From positions 1-52,686 of the forward strand of contig JBBKWX010000017.1 in the NCBI GenBank assembly GCA_037969175.1: DNA of 52,686 nucleotides, read 5' to 3'. Shown piece by piece: positions 7,931 to 16,553 of this stretch. The notes beneath the pieces were generated by a model. It worked only from the letters and a program-made list of their open reading frames with translations, was not told the origin of the DNA and did no database searches. The position numbers and the translations under genes are program-made. Position 1 is the stretch's first letter; the number at the start of each line of letters is the position of its first letter. Source of the stretch: JBBKWX01 sp037969175. Its GTDB lineage: Bacteria; Bacteroidota; Bacteroidia; AKYH767-A; JBBKVM01.

Positions 7931-9574
7931 ATGATAAATAATTTTCTCCTTATTATTTTTTCCGTTGCAACTCTGATGACTGCACAGGCTCAGAATAAAT
8001 TACCGCAAGGGAACATTGAAGCAAAACCCAAGTTGATCATCGGAATTGTAGTTGATCAAATGAGATATGATTATTTATACAGATTTGCCGAAAATTATAC
8101 TGAGGGGGGATTCAAGCGTTTGATGAAACAAGGATATTCTTGTGAGAACACACATTATAATTATGCACCTACACATACTGCTCCGGGGCATTCTTCAATC
8201 TATACCGGCACCACACCGGCTATCCATGGGATCATTGGAAACTACTGGTATGACAGAGGCGAAAGCAAACAAGTGTATTGTGTTTCTGACTCGAGCATGA
8301 TCTCCGTAGGTTCAGATAGCAAGGAAGGGAAAATGTCGCCTATGCGATTGTTGAGCACTACTATCGGAGATGAATTGAAACTATCGAATCAGAATAGATC
8401 AAAAGTGTTTGGCGTTTCGTTAAAAGACAGAGGATCTATCCTTCCGGGCGGCCGCTTTGCAAATGCGGCATATTGGTTTGATTCAGAGTCGGGAAACATG
8501 ATCACATCCAATTATTATATGGATAAACTTCCTGATTGGCTCGAGAAATTTAATGCAAAGAAATTAGTGGATTCTTATTTAGATCAAAAGTGGGAAACAC
8601 TATTACCCATAGAAAAATATACGGCCAGTGATCAAGATGATTCACCCTACGAAGGTGGTTTCAATGGAGGAAAACCTGTGTTTCCATATGATCTGAAAGA
8701 GTTGCGGGGTAAGGATTTTTCCATGTTGCCGGAATCTCCATTTGGAAATAAACTTATTTTGGAATTAGCCATGGACTTGATAAAAAATGAAAATCTTGGC
8801 AAAGGAAAAAATATTGACCTGCTTGCATTAAGTTTTTCTGCTCCTGATTATGTAGGACATCAGTTTGGTGTTACGAGTATTGAAGTGGAAGATATTTATT
8901 TGCGACTGGATAGAGATATTGAAGTACTATTAAATTTTATTGATACCTGGATAGGGAAAGATAATGTGCTTATTTTTCTAACTTCAGATCATGGAGTAGG
9001 CCATAATCCTCAGTATTTATTGGATCGCAAACTACCGGGTGGTTCCTTCCAAACAAGAGCTTGTGCTGATTCTGTTAGATCAAAATTGAAAGAGAAATAT
9101 GGAGATAAGCCTTGGTTGCTTTCATTTTATAAACTTCAATTTGTTTTGGATCAAAACCTGATTGAAAGATCGGGATTTAAGATCGAAGAGTTTGAGAATT
9201 TTATCGCCGATCAGATCCGGTTTTTTCCCGGAATAGCTGAAATCGTTACAGGGAAAAATTTGAGAGAGCTGGAGTATGCCAAACCTCCTTTGGCACTTTT
9301 ACAAAGTGGGTATAATCACCGCAGATCCGGTGATGTATTAGTTAATCTTCAACCCGGATGGATGGAATGGAGTAGTAAGACCGGTACGCAACATGGCTCA
9401 CCCTATGCGTATGATACACATATTCCTTTGGTATGGTATGGATGGAAAATAAAGCCGGGAAATGATATTGACAGGATAAATATAACGGATATCGCTCCTA
9501 CAATTTCTAGTCTAATGAAGATCGAAATGCCCAGTGGCTCTACAGGACAGCCCATCAAGCTACCGCTTCGTTAG
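7931..9574 (+). CDS. PafA-type alkaline phosphatase family protein, secreted
   Basis: 547 aa with signal peptide (MINNFLLIIFSVATLMTAQAQ). Alkaline phosphatase/NPP superfamily: first metal Asp42 in IVVDQMRYDY, nucleophile loop PTHTAPGHS with Thr83 the likely nucleophile, Asn104 in IIGNYWYD, the KDR triad in GVSLKDRGSILPG that in PafA binds the phosphomonoester, SDHGVGH for metal ligands, and a last His in QHGSPY. Presence of Lys and Arg in KDR favours phosphate monoesterase over diesterase activity (known for Elizabethkingia PafA). Start ATG 7931 follows crcB by 2 bases; an upstream ATG at 7880 lies inside crcB and precedes the signal peptide with charged residues. Last gene of the operon. Confidence 0.88.
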   Translation: MINNFLLIIFSVATLMTAQAQNKLPQGNIEAKPKLIIGIVVDQMRYDYLYRFAENYTEGGFKRLMKQGYSCENTHYNYAPTHTAPGHSSIYTGTTPAIHGIIGNYWYDRGESKQVYCVSDSSMISVGSDSKEGKMSPMRLLSTTIGDELKLSNQNRSKVFGVSLKDRGSILPGGRFANAAYWFDSESGNMITSNYYMDKLPDWLEKFNAKKLVDSYLDQKWETLLPIEKYTASDQDDSPYEGGFNGGKPVFPYDLKELRGKDFSMLPESPFGNKLILELAMDLIKNENLGKGKNIDLLALSFSAPDYVGHQFGVTSIEVEDIYLRLDRDIEVLLNFIDTWIGKDNVLIFLTSDHGVGHNPQYLLDRKLPGGSFQTRACADSVRSKLKEKYGDKPWLLSFYKLQFVLDQNLIERSGFKIEEFENFIADQIRFFPGIAEIVTGKNLRELEYAKPPLALLQSGYNHRRSGDVLVNLQPGWMEWSSKTGTQHGSPYAYDTHIPLVWYGWKIKPGNDIDRINITDIAPTISSLMKIEMPSGSTGQPIKLPLR

Positions 9575-9620
9575 TTTTTTTTGACAATTCGGATTTGACA
9601 GTATTTCCATTTTTTTTTCG

Positions 9621-9628
9621 TACCTTAA
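9621..9628 (+). promoter_or_regulatory. Possible -7 box for T9SS cargo gene
   Basis: TACCTTAA, 6 of 8 positions of TAnnTTTG counting the free bases, 24 bases before ATG 9653. A TTTGACA stands at 9592 but the spacing (about 25 bases) is longer than usual. Weak call. Confidence 0.35.
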
Positions 9629-9652
9629 TACCTCACTAATAAATCTAAAGAT

Positions 9653-10648
9653 ATGAAAACAACATTTACGCTATTATGTGCTTTTTTTATGGCCTCTTCT
9701 GCAACTTTGTTTGCACAAGGGAATGACACCCTACTTTTTGAGAATTTTGATGTAGATCCAATAGGAACAACTGTCATCAATACTGCTCCACAAGGGAATG
9801 ATCCATTTTGGGTTAATTTCGATTCTGATCTGATCTTAGCAGCGGGTGGTTCGCCCGGAGAATGGTATTGGAGTGAAGGAGGATTTGCAGATGTGGATAC
9901 CACCGATAACATATTTATTTCAAAATCATGGTTAACCGGATTTGCACCGGGCAATAGAAATTACTTGATTTCTCCTGCCATTCAAATTATTGACAACACT
10001 GCGGTTTTATCATGGGAGTCGGCTCCCTTCCAGACTCCGCTGTACCTTGATGGTTATTCAGTTCTTGTTTCTACAACTGACAATATTGAAACAAGTTTTA
10101 CAGATACACTTTTTCAAGCTGCTCAATATCTGGCAGGTTCAGGAAATGATTTCTCGGCTTATACATTCTCTCCCGGTTTTGTTCATGGTTTGGATGGTAC
10201 TTACATAGAGCCAGGTTCAGATTCAACAAGATTCTTAGGTATTTTGAGACCCTTCTCTGCAAGTCTTGCTGCCTATGCAGGTATGACAATTTATGTTTGT
10301 TTTCTGCATGACTCAGATGATGATAACTTGATAGGTATTGATGATATTCTTGTAAAAGGAACAGCACCTTTGGGTATTGCTGATAACAACAATGCATTTG
10401 GTCTTGAAGTATATCCAAATCCTTCAAGCGAAGTATTAAACCTACGATTCAATCTTGTTCATACAAGTCCGGTTTTTGCAGCTATCTATGATATGAGTGG
10501 AAAGCTTGTTTCTGTTGTTTCAAATAGTAACCGACTTGCCGGAAATCATCAGCTTAGCTATGATCTTAAAGGATTGAAATCCGGAATGTATCAGGTATTA
10601 CTCAGAACGAAAGACTCTAAAGAAGTTGTAAAATTCGTCGTTGAATAA
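9653..10648 (+). CDS. Secreted T9SS cargo with choice-of-anchor J-like domain
   Basis: 331 aa. Signal peptide MKTTFTLLCAFFMASSATLFAQ, then a domain of about 200 residues resembling the cleaved-adhesin/choice-of-anchor J jelly roll (LLFENFDVDPIG start, WYWSEGGF, NRNYLISPAIQI, GYSVLVSTT). The last 75 residues are a type A T9SS sorting domain: LEVYPNPSSEVLNLRF, IYDMSGKLV, GLKSGMYQVLL, VVKFVVE. It would be exported across the outer membrane and anchored or released, with a binding rather than catalytic role (inference). It stands alone, 78 bases after the phosphatase gene, followed by a terminator. Confidence 0.85.
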   Translation: MKTTFTLLCAFFMASSATLFAQGNDTLLFENFDVDPIGTTVINTAPQGNDPFWVNFDSDLILAAGGSPGEWYWSEGGFADVDTTDNIFISKSWLTGFAPGNRNYLISPAIQIIDNTAVLSWESAPFQTPLYLDGYSVLVSTTDNIETSFTDTLFQAAQYLAGSGNDFSAYTFSPGFVHGLDGTYIEPGSDSTRFLGILRPFSASLAAYAGMTIYVCFLHDSDDDNLIGIDDILVKGTAPLGIADNNNAFGLEVYPNPSSEVLNLRFNLVHTSPVFAAIYDMSGKLVSVVSNSNRLAGNHQLSYDLKGLKSGMYQVLLRTKDSKEVVKFVVE

Positions 10649-10670
10649 TTCCAATGATTTTATTCAATGA

Positions 10671-10699
10671 AAATCCCGCAAAATGCGGGATTTTTTTTT
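10671..10699. terminator. Bidirectional intrinsic terminator
   Basis: Ten-base perfect stem AAATCCCGCA / TGCGGGATTT with an AAA loop (10671-10693), followed by a run of T on the plus strand and preceded by A-rich sequence that gives TTTTC on the minus strand. It closes the T9SS cargo gene and the convergent reductase gene. Confidence 0.9.
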
Positions 10700-11417
10700 A
10701 ATCGTATGATTCGAATTTTATTCGTTTTCTATCGTAACCCATATCTTCTAATCGTTGTCTGGTTTCTTTCAACATATCGGCCCAGCCGCAGATATAGAAC
10801 CAGCCTGGACGCTTATCTGCAAAAAGATCTTCATAGACCTGGTGAACATAGCCGGTCTTACCATTCCAGGTCTCCGTGGTTTCTCTGGAAAGCACGGGAA
10901 TGAATTTGAAGCCGGGAACTTTCTGCTCGAGATCCAACATTTCTTGATGATATAAAACATCTTTCTTCCATCTGTTGCCAAATACCATATAGATATTCTT
11001 GTGTGGAATATTTTTGTTCATAATATCAATCAACATCGATCTGAATGGAGCAATACCTGTCCCTGTACAAATAAAACAAATATCATCTTCCAACATTTCC
11101 GGAAGACCAAATTTTCCAATGGCTCTACTTACCATTAATTGGGATCCTTTGAAAATGTTTTTAAATAAATAGGGAGTGCCTAAGCCATCTTCTTTAAGCA
11201 CGATCACAAGCTCAAATGTATTGTCATCACTTGGAGCAGATGCAATGGAATAACTTCGGTTTGTAACCTTAGAATCTATAGGGAGATCGAGCATTACAAA
11301 CTGTCCTGATTTAAACGAAAATGGAAAATCTTTATTGACTTTGATGACATATCTTTTTACTACATCAGATTCATCAATGACTTCCAATACTTCACTTGGA
11401 TGATATTCGTATCCCAT
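10698..11417 (-). CDS. fpr: Ferredoxin/flavodoxin-NADP(+) reductase
   Basis: 239 aa FNR-type flavoprotein. FAD-binding RSYSIASAP and pyrophosphate-contacting GLGTPYLF are in the N-terminal barrel; the NADP-binding domain has CTGTGIAPFRSM, VFGNRWKKDVLY and FYICGWADML, and the chain ends in SYD as in the Fpr subclass. It would move electrons between NADPH and ferredoxin or flavodoxin, or feed haem/Fe-S systems. It starts 4 bases after the threonine aldolase stop, so the two are co-transcribed. Confidence 0.9.
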   Translation of the reverse strand: MGYEYHPSEVLEVIDESDVVKRYVIKVNKDFPFSFKSGQFVMLDLPIDSKVTNRSYSIASAPSDDNTFELVIVLKEDGLGTPYLFKNIFKGSQLMVSRAIGKFGLPEMLEDDICFICTGTGIAPFRSMLIDIMNKNIPHKNIYMVFGNRWKKDVLYHQEMLDLEQKVPGFKFIPVLSRETTETWNGKTGYVHQVYEDLFADKRPGWFYICGWADMLKETRQRLEDMGYDRKRIKFESYD

Positions 11418-11421
11418 ATAT

Positions 11422-12468
11422 TCAGATTTTTCTAAAGTCCAATTTACTTAATCTTTTAATAGTTTCATTCAGATCATCATCTGTAAAGTCAAGATGAGTT
11501 ACCATGCGTACCATTCTTTTTCCAAAGGGTGCGCATAAAATATCAAATTCAACCAGTTTTTTTACGATTTCTGATCCTAATAAAGGTGCTTCCAATTCGA
11601 ATATAACAATATTGGTATCAACAGGCAAAACTTGTGATACTCCCGGAACAGTTTTTAATGTTTCACCGATCAGCCTTGCTCTTTTATGATCTTCTAATAA
11701 GAGATCAACATTGTTCTTTAATGCATACAAGCCTGCTGCTGCTAAAAATCCGGATTGACGCATTCCGCCTCCCATAACTTTCCTTGTGCGTCTAGCGGCT
11801 TCCTTGTCCTGCTTATGCTTTAATAAAAGCAGAGACCCAACCGGAGCACCGAGTCCTTTACTTAGGCAAATTGAAATAGTGTCGAAAATTTTTCCGAAAT
11901 CTTTAGGACTTTCCTTTGTTTCTACCAATGCATTAAAAAGTCTCGCTCCATCGAGATGTAAACGTAATCCATGATCTTCACAAACCTTTTTTATGTCAAG
12001 GATGTCCTGCATATTATAGTACGCTCCACCACCTTTGTTAACGGTATTTTCAAGAGCAACCAATGCAGATTTTGGATAATAGGTTTCATTGGCATTTATA
12101 TTTTCAATGACCTGAGTAGCATTGATCCTTCCCCGGTCTCCATCAAGCAATCTGACAGATGCACCTGAATTATATGCTATGCCTCCTGCTTCGTAAAGAT
12201 AGATATGGGATAATTTATCGCAGATCACTTCGTCCATCGGACGGGTGTTTACTTTAATTGCGATCTGGTTGGTCATTGTTCCCGATGGACAGAAAACAGC
12301 TTCCTGCATACCAAATAATTCTGCAGCATATCCTTCCAGCTCATTTACTGTTGGGTCTTCACTGAATACGTCGTCACCAACGGATGCAGACATCATGGCC
12401 TGCATCATTCCTTTACCGGGTTTTGTGAAAGTATCGCTTCTTAATTCTAATTTCCTTATCAGGCTCAT
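11422..12468 (-). CDS. ltaE: Low-specificity L-threonine aldolase (GntG-type PLP enzyme)
   Basis: 348 aa fold-type I PLP enzyme that splits L-threonine/allo-threonine to glycine and acetaldehyde. The N-terminal LRSDTFTKP, the GDDVFSEDPTVNELE motif, FCPSGTMTNQIA (cofactor phosphate binding), HLDGARLFNA, and the Schiff-base lysine Lys204 in ICLSKGLGAPVGS are all present. Length is usual for the family. Starts after a 54-base gap from the Spy-like gene and leads the fpr gene. Confidence 0.93.
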   Translation of the reverse strand: MSLIRKLELRSDTFTKPGKGMMQAMMSASVGDDVFSEDPTVNELEGYAAELFGMQEAVFCPSGTMTNQIAIKVNTRPMDEVICDKLSHIYLYEAGGIAYNSGASVRLLDGDRGRINATQVIENINANETYYPKSALVALENTVNKGGGAYYNMQDILDIKKVCEDHGLRLHLDGARLFNALVETKESPKDFGKIFDTISICLSKGLGAPVGSLLLLKHKQDKEAARRTRKVMGGGMRQSGFLAAAGLYALKNNVDLLLEDHKRARLIGETLKTVPGVSQVLPVDTNIVIFELEAPLLGSEIVKKLVEFDILCAPFGKRMVRMVTHLDFTDDDLNETIKRLSKLDFRKI

Positions 12469-12522
12469 TATGCCAAGATAAGGAAGAATTAGAATTAAGT
12501 AAAAGCGAAAAATAAAAAATTA

Positions 12523-12888
12523 TTAATGATGAGGTTTATTCATCGGACGGGGCTTTCTGCCTTCCTGTTTGTGTTTTTCCATCATCTCCTTATGCTTGAT
12601 CCTTTGTTCAGGAGTTAGTACATCGTCCACTTTTTTGCGGTGATCTGCCATTTTTTGGCTCGCAAGTTTTCGATTTTCTTCCCTCATATTCTCATGCTGC
12701 ATATGAAGCGCTTTCAATCTTTGTTTTTGTTCATTTGTCAAGGTCAAATTCTTGTCCATTCGTTCAACCATCTTGTCAGCCCGTTGTTCCGGGGTCATTC
12801 TTTCGGCAGCTTCTTTGTCTTGCCCAAAGCTGGTCAGCGCTGTAAAGACAAGTATGCAGACCGTAAATACCATTTTTATTTTTTTCAT
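12523..12888 (-). CDS. Spy/CpxP-like small periplasmic helical protein
   Basis: 121 aa. Signal peptide MKKIKMVFTVCILVFTALTSFGQ; the mature part is highly charged, all-helical and contains LTxEQ-type repeats (MTPEQRADKM, LTNEQKQRLKAL, LTPEQRIKHKEM) seen in Spy/CpxP chaperone-like proteins and in DUF4890 proteins of Bacteroidota. It ends in a His/Pro-rich tail (RKPRPMNKPHH) that could bind metal (inference). The family usually answers envelope or metal stress; no regulator gene is adjacent. Confidence 0.7.
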   Translation of the reverse strand: MKKIKMVFTVCILVFTALTSFGQDKEAAERMTPEQRADKMVERMDKNLTLTNEQKQRLKALHMQHENMREENRKLASQKMADHRKKVDDVLTPEQRIKHKEMMEKHKQEGRKPRPMNKPHH

Positions 12889-12935
12889 CTTTTATTATTT
12901 TAAATTAGGATGATCTCTGCACGAAATGGTTTAAT

Positions 12936-13583
12936 CTAAACTTTATTTTTTCTCATGACCATCAATCCGTCGCGGATTGGAATTAAAATATTTTCAACTT
13001 TCGGGTCATTTAAAGTAAGCTTGTTGAAATTGTGTATTGCGCGGGTCTCATCATCCATCGCAGCTTCAGCCCCAAGTACCTTGCCACTCCACAATACATT
13101 ATCAGCAATAATATAGCCACCCGCACTTACTTTATCTATAATCAGATCATAATACACCGAATAATTTTCTTTATCGGCATCAATAAACACGATATCAAAT
13201 GGTCCCTCTAATGTTGGAATAATTTTATTTGCATCACCTACATGCATGATGATCTTATCGGTCAAGCCGCTTTGTTTGATGTAATCCTTGACCATATCTT
13301 CAAGTTCTGCATTGAGATCAATGGTATGTAATTCTCCGTTTTCTTGTAATCCTTCAGCAAGACACAACGCACTATAACCTGTATAGGTGCCTATCTCAAG
13401 TATACGCTTAGGTTGGATCATCTTACTTATCATAGCCAGGAATCTTCCTTGGAGATGACCCGAAAGCATTCTTGGTAAAAGCACATTTGCATTGGTTTCC
13501 CTATCCAGCTTCTTTAACAATTCTCCTTCAGAAGAAGTATATTTCTCGGCGTATGCACTGATCTCCTCTTTTATAAATTCCAT
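12936..13583 (-). CDS. Catechol-type O-methyltransferase (methyltransferase 3 family)
   Basis: 215 aa SAM-dependent, metal-assisted methyltransferase. Motif I is RILEIGTYTGYSAL, the acidic SAM-ribose contact is in LHTIDLN, and the metal-binding segments are FIDADKENY and ADNVLWSGKV. Length equals the bacterial OMT family. The true substrate is unknown; neighbours give no hint. It lies 19 bases after the M16 peptidase gene in the plsC-tag-M16 run. Confidence 0.9.
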   Translation of the reverse strand: MEFIKEEISAYAEKYTSSEGELLKKLDRETNANVLLPRMLSGHLQGRFLAMISKMIQPKRILEIGTYTGYSALCLAEGLQENGELHTIDLNAELEDMVKDYIKQSGLTDKIIMHVGDANKIIPTLEGPFDIVFIDADKENYSVYYDLIIDKVSAGGYIIADNVLWSGKVLGAEAAMDDETRAIHNFNKLTLNDPKVENILIPIRDGLMVMRKNKV

Positions 13584-13602
13584 GATAAATAGTTTAATTA
13601 AA

Positions 13603-14841
13603 TTAGGATTCTTTGATTGATTCGAAGATCAGAGAGCTCATCACGTCGGGTGCAAAAAAGCGGTTGGAAAGATCGATCAGCTCTTCAGAAGTCACAGCAT
13701 CAATCTTCTTAAATATCATTTCAATTGTGTCAACCCTGTCTCGGCACAACAAACTTTTTCCGGATGCCAACATCATGCCCAGCGGACTTTCACGCGACAT
13801 TGCCAGTTGGCCTTTCAGTTGTTGTTTGGCATTATTCAATTGTGTAGAGCTGATCTTTACTTCACGCAATTTATGTAATTCCCGATTTACAAGCTTGATC
13901 GCTTTTTCAGTTTGTGCATTTTCAGTTGCCAGATAAATTGAGAATAATCCGGTATCACTATAGGCCTGATAATTTGATTCTATCTGATATGTTATTCCGT
14001 ACTTTTCTCTGATGTTCAGATTTAATCGCGAGTTCATTCCCGGTCCGCCCAATAAATTATTTAACAGGATCATGGGAGTTCGGGTGCTTTCGTGATAGCT
14101 GTCAGCCAAACCGCCCATCATTACATGTGTTTGCATGGTTTCTCGTGGTTGTATAACTGAAAGAGCATTCAACTTTGGCGTAGTAGATTTGTTCTGTTCA
14201 GATTTACCAGAAGGAATGGTTGAAAAATATTTTTCAATGATCTTTCTTAATTTCTTTTCAGGAATATTTCCGGTGCTTACAAACACAATTTTTTCCGGAG
14301 TATAATTTCGAAGCATGAATCGATTCACTTTTTCTCCGTTGAGTAACTTCACGCTTTCTTCTGTTCCAAGGATAGGATTTCCCAGTGGGTGTGACTTGAA
14401 AACCAAACCTTCGAAATCATCATAGATCTGCTCTGATGGGCTATCCTGATAAGACCGGATCTCATCTATGATGACATCTTTTTCTTTCTTGATCTCTTTA
14501 ACAGGAAATGTAGAATTGAAAGCAATATCAAATAATAACTCTACTGCTCTTTCAAAATGGTTTGTTAATATACTTGCATGAAGACAAGTCTCTTCTTTTG
14601 TAGTATATGCATTCAAGTCGCCTCCAACAATTTCCAATCTGTTCAGAATATGAAAAGCCTTTCTCTTTTTGGTTCCTTTAAATAACAGATGTTCTATGAA
14701 ATGCGCAAGGCCACTTTCATCCTCCTGCTCATTTCGGGTGCCTGCTTTTACATACAGTGCACAATGAGATACCTCACTTGTATTATGAGGAAGATGCAGG
14801 ATCCTCATTCCATTTGCCAATGCAAATTCTATCTTCTCCAT
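13603..14841 (-). CDS. M16 family zinc metallopeptidase
   Basis: 412 aa. Inverted zinc motif HFIEH at residues 47-51 (HxxEH), with the distal glutamate expected in the KEKDVIIDEI region. The C-terminal half is the second, inactive M16 domain, containing the loop GGPGMNSRLNLNIREKYG. It resembles mitochondrial processing peptidase/YmxG-type proteins. No signal peptide, so probably cytoplasmic. Within the operon plsC-tag-M16-OMT, 14 bases after tag. Confidence 0.93.
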   Translation of the reverse strand: MEKIEFALANGMRILHLPHNTSEVSHCALYVKAGTRNEQEDESGLAHFIEHLLFKGTKKRKAFHILNRLEIVGGDLNAYTTKEETCLHASILTNHFERAVELLFDIAFNSTFPVKEIKKEKDVIIDEIRSYQDSPSEQIYDDFEGLVFKSHPLGNPILGTEESVKLLNGEKVNRFMLRNYTPEKIVFVSTGNIPEKKLRKIIEKYFSTIPSGKSEQNKSTTPKLNALSVIQPRETMQTHVMMGGLADSYHESTRTPMILLNNLLGGPGMNSRLNLNIREKYGITYQIESNYQAYSDTGLFSIYLATENAQTEKAIKLVNRELHKLREVKISSTQLNNAKQQLKGQLAMSRESPLGMMLASGKSLLCRDRVDTIEMIFKKIDAVTSEELIDLSNRFFAPDVMSSLIFESIKES

Positions 14842-14855
14842 AACGACCTGCGAAT

Positions 14856-15419
14856 TTATTTAAGTTCTTTATACCGGAAACAGTCCTTTGCATGATCATT
14901 CACCATTCCGGCAGCCTGCATGAAGGCATAACAAATAGTTGATCCGGTAAATTTAAAGCCGGCCTTTTTCAAAGTCTTGCTCATCAAGTCTGATTCCTTG
15001 CTGGTAGCGACAATTTGAGACATTCGGGTAATGTTATTTTGCAAGGTTTTTCCGGCGGTGAATTGCCAGATATAAGCATCAAATGTTTTAAATTCTTTTT
15101 GGATCTCCAGAAATAATCCTGCATTATGAATAGTAGCTAGGATCTTTAATTTGTTTCGGATGATCCCCGCATCGTTCATCAATCTTTCTACATCTTTCTC
15201 ACTAAACTTAGCAATCTTTTTAGGATCAAAATTTGAAAACGCTTTTCTGAAATTTTCTCTTTTATTTAGGATAGTGGACCAACTTAGTCCAGCTTGGAAA
15301 GCATCTAATACAAAAAACTCAAATAGTTTATTATCCTCATGAAGAGGAACACCCCATTCTTCATCGTGATATTTTTGCATGAGTTCCGAACCCATACACC
15401 AGGCACATCTATTTTTCAT
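14856..15419 (-). CDS. tag: DNA-3-methyladenine glycosylase I
   Basis: 187 aa base-excision repair enzyme. Zinc site Cys in MKNRCAWC and HDEEWGVP at the start, closing with NDHAKDCFRY at the C-terminus; the helix FEFFVLDAFQAGLSWSTIL carries the catalytic/specificity residues of the family. Length matches E. coli Tag. Its start overlaps the plsC stop by 11 bases. Confidence 0.95.
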   Translation of the reverse strand: MKNRCAWCMGSELMQKYHDEEWGVPLHEDNKLFEFFVLDAFQAGLSWSTILNKRENFRKAFSNFDPKKIAKFSEKDVERLMNDAGIIRNKLKILATIHNAGLFLEIQKEFKTFDAYIWQFTAGKTLQNNITRMSQIVATSKESDLMSKTLKKAGFKFTGSTICYAFMQAAGMVNDHAKDCFRYKELK

Positions 15420-16152
15420 CCTCTCTCAGATTTTTGATCATGATCTGTCTCACTTGCTCTTTTAGTTCTTCGATATTATCCATAGTCATATCCTTGGTAA
15501 TTATCGGTTCTGCCCATATACTATGTACAGTTCCCGGACTTAATTGAAAAGGTTTTAATGGTGATAATAATCTTCTTGTATGGCTTACAGTCAATACGGC
15601 AAGCGGTTTACCTGATTCAATAGCCAATCTGAATGCACCATCTTTAAAGGGTATCAGCGGATCTGAAGTAGTGTTTCTTGTTCCTTCCGGACATAAGAAT
15701 ACAGAGATCCCGGCATCCAGAGATTCTTTCATCACTTGAATACTTCTATGCTTATCTTTTTTATCAGCCCTGTCAACAGTGATGTATAGATTCCTTATCA
15801 CATAGCCTAATAATGGAATTTTACCAAGCTCTGCTTTTGATAAATATCTGAATGTATTATCGCAAGACAAAACATATAAAGGGATATCCAGGAAGGATCT
15901 GTGATTACCTACAAAGACGTAGGTTTGCTTAGGGTTTATCAATTCTCTGCCTTTCACCTTCTTTCTGACAAGCCAGAAAGTATATAAAGCCTTACCCCAG
16001 ATACGAGTGAATTTGTGAGCTATTTTTGGACCTTTTTCTTTACTGAAAAAATTAAATATGCAAGCATATACCGGTACCACAATAAATAATGTGAGTACGA
16101 AGAATATGCCTGCATACAATCCAAATAATGTTTTTAAGAACTTTGAAATCAT
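15409..16152 (-). CDS. plsC: 1-acyl-sn-glycerol-3-phosphate acyltransferase
   Basis: 247 aa membrane-bound acyltransferase making phosphatidic acid. An N-terminal membrane segment (MISKFLKTLFGLYAGIFFVLTLF region) precedes the catalytic block NHRSFLD (residues 83-89, NHxxxxD) and the substrate block FLCPEGTRN. Length is standard. First gene of the plsC-tag-M16-OMT run; a perfect -7 box and a dyad precede it. Confidence 0.93.
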   Translation of the reverse strand: MISKFLKTLFGLYAGIFFVLTLFIVVPVYACIFNFFSKEKGPKIAHKFTRIWGKALYTFWLVRKKVKGRELINPKQTYVFVGNHRSFLDIPLYVLSCDNTFRYLSKAELGKIPLLGYVIRNLYITVDRADKKDKHRSIQVMKESLDAGISVFLCPEGTRNTTSDPLIPFKDGAFRLAIESGKPLAVLTVSHTRRLLSPLKPFQLSPGTVHSIWAEPIITKDMTMDNIEELKEQVRQIMIKNLREDEK

Positions 16153-16177
16153 ATTTACTGCTTAGGCAGCAAATATA
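16151..16177 (-). promoter_or_regulatory. plsC promoter box with overlapping dyad
   Basis: On the minus strand bases 16177-16170 read TATATTTG, an exact TAnnTTTG -7 box 17 bases before the plsC ATG. Overlapping it is a near-perfect inverted repeat, ATATTTACTGC (16151-16161) and GCAGCAAATAT (16166-16176), 10 of 11 pairs with a 4-base centre, so the start site lies in a possible operator. Confidence 0.55.
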
Positions 16178-16202
16178 AACAATATACCAAAGCTTAAATT
16201 AC

Positions 16203-16547
16203 TTAGTGGATCCCGTAATCCTTCTTGCAACAATCGGGGAGTGCTTTATACGCCTTAGGCTCAGCCATCAAGCTATCTGCGTCATACCCAACAGCATTTA
16301 CAGCTAAACGAATTGTCTGGGGATCTGTTTTTCTTGGATCATATTTGACGTGCAGCATTTGCGTCTTCACCACAAGCTCGGAAGATTTAACACCTTTTTC
16401 ATAAGCCATCGCTTTTTCTATTCGTTCTTTGCATTCTCCGCATACTGCAGAGGTTTTGATATCAATTTCAGCTGACTTTTGAGAAAAAACCGGATTGTAA
16501 GCCAATATGGCTATAAGTATGATAACTGTTTTTAATATATTTTTCAT
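16203..16547 (-). CDS. Secreted heavy-metal-associated (HMA) domain protein
   Basis: 114 aa with a signal peptide (MKNILKTVIILIAILAYNPVFSQ). One ferredoxin-like HMA domain follows, with the metal pair Cys36-Gly-Glu-Cys39 and the fold landmarks VKSSELVVKTQMLHVKYDP and LAVNAVGYDAD. The tail carries another pair, LPDCCKKDYGIH, which could also bind metal. A periplasmic Cu(I) or related metal carrier is the likely role. It follows the TonB receptor by only 6 bases, so transport and periplasmic capture are probably linked. Confidence 0.88.
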   Translation of the reverse strand: MKNILKTVIILIAILAYNPVFSQKSAEIDIKTSAVCGECKERIEKAMAYEKGVKSSELVVKTQMLHVKYDPRKTDPQTIRLAVNAVGYDADSLMAEPKAYKALPDCCKKDYGIH

Positions 16548-16553
16548 GTTTTA

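Noticed and set aside
9588..9628. TTTGACA at 9592 as a third copy of the shared CRP/FNR-type promoter element
   Set aside because: No TGA(N6)TCA dyad precedes it and the following CTTAA is about 10 bases too far away.
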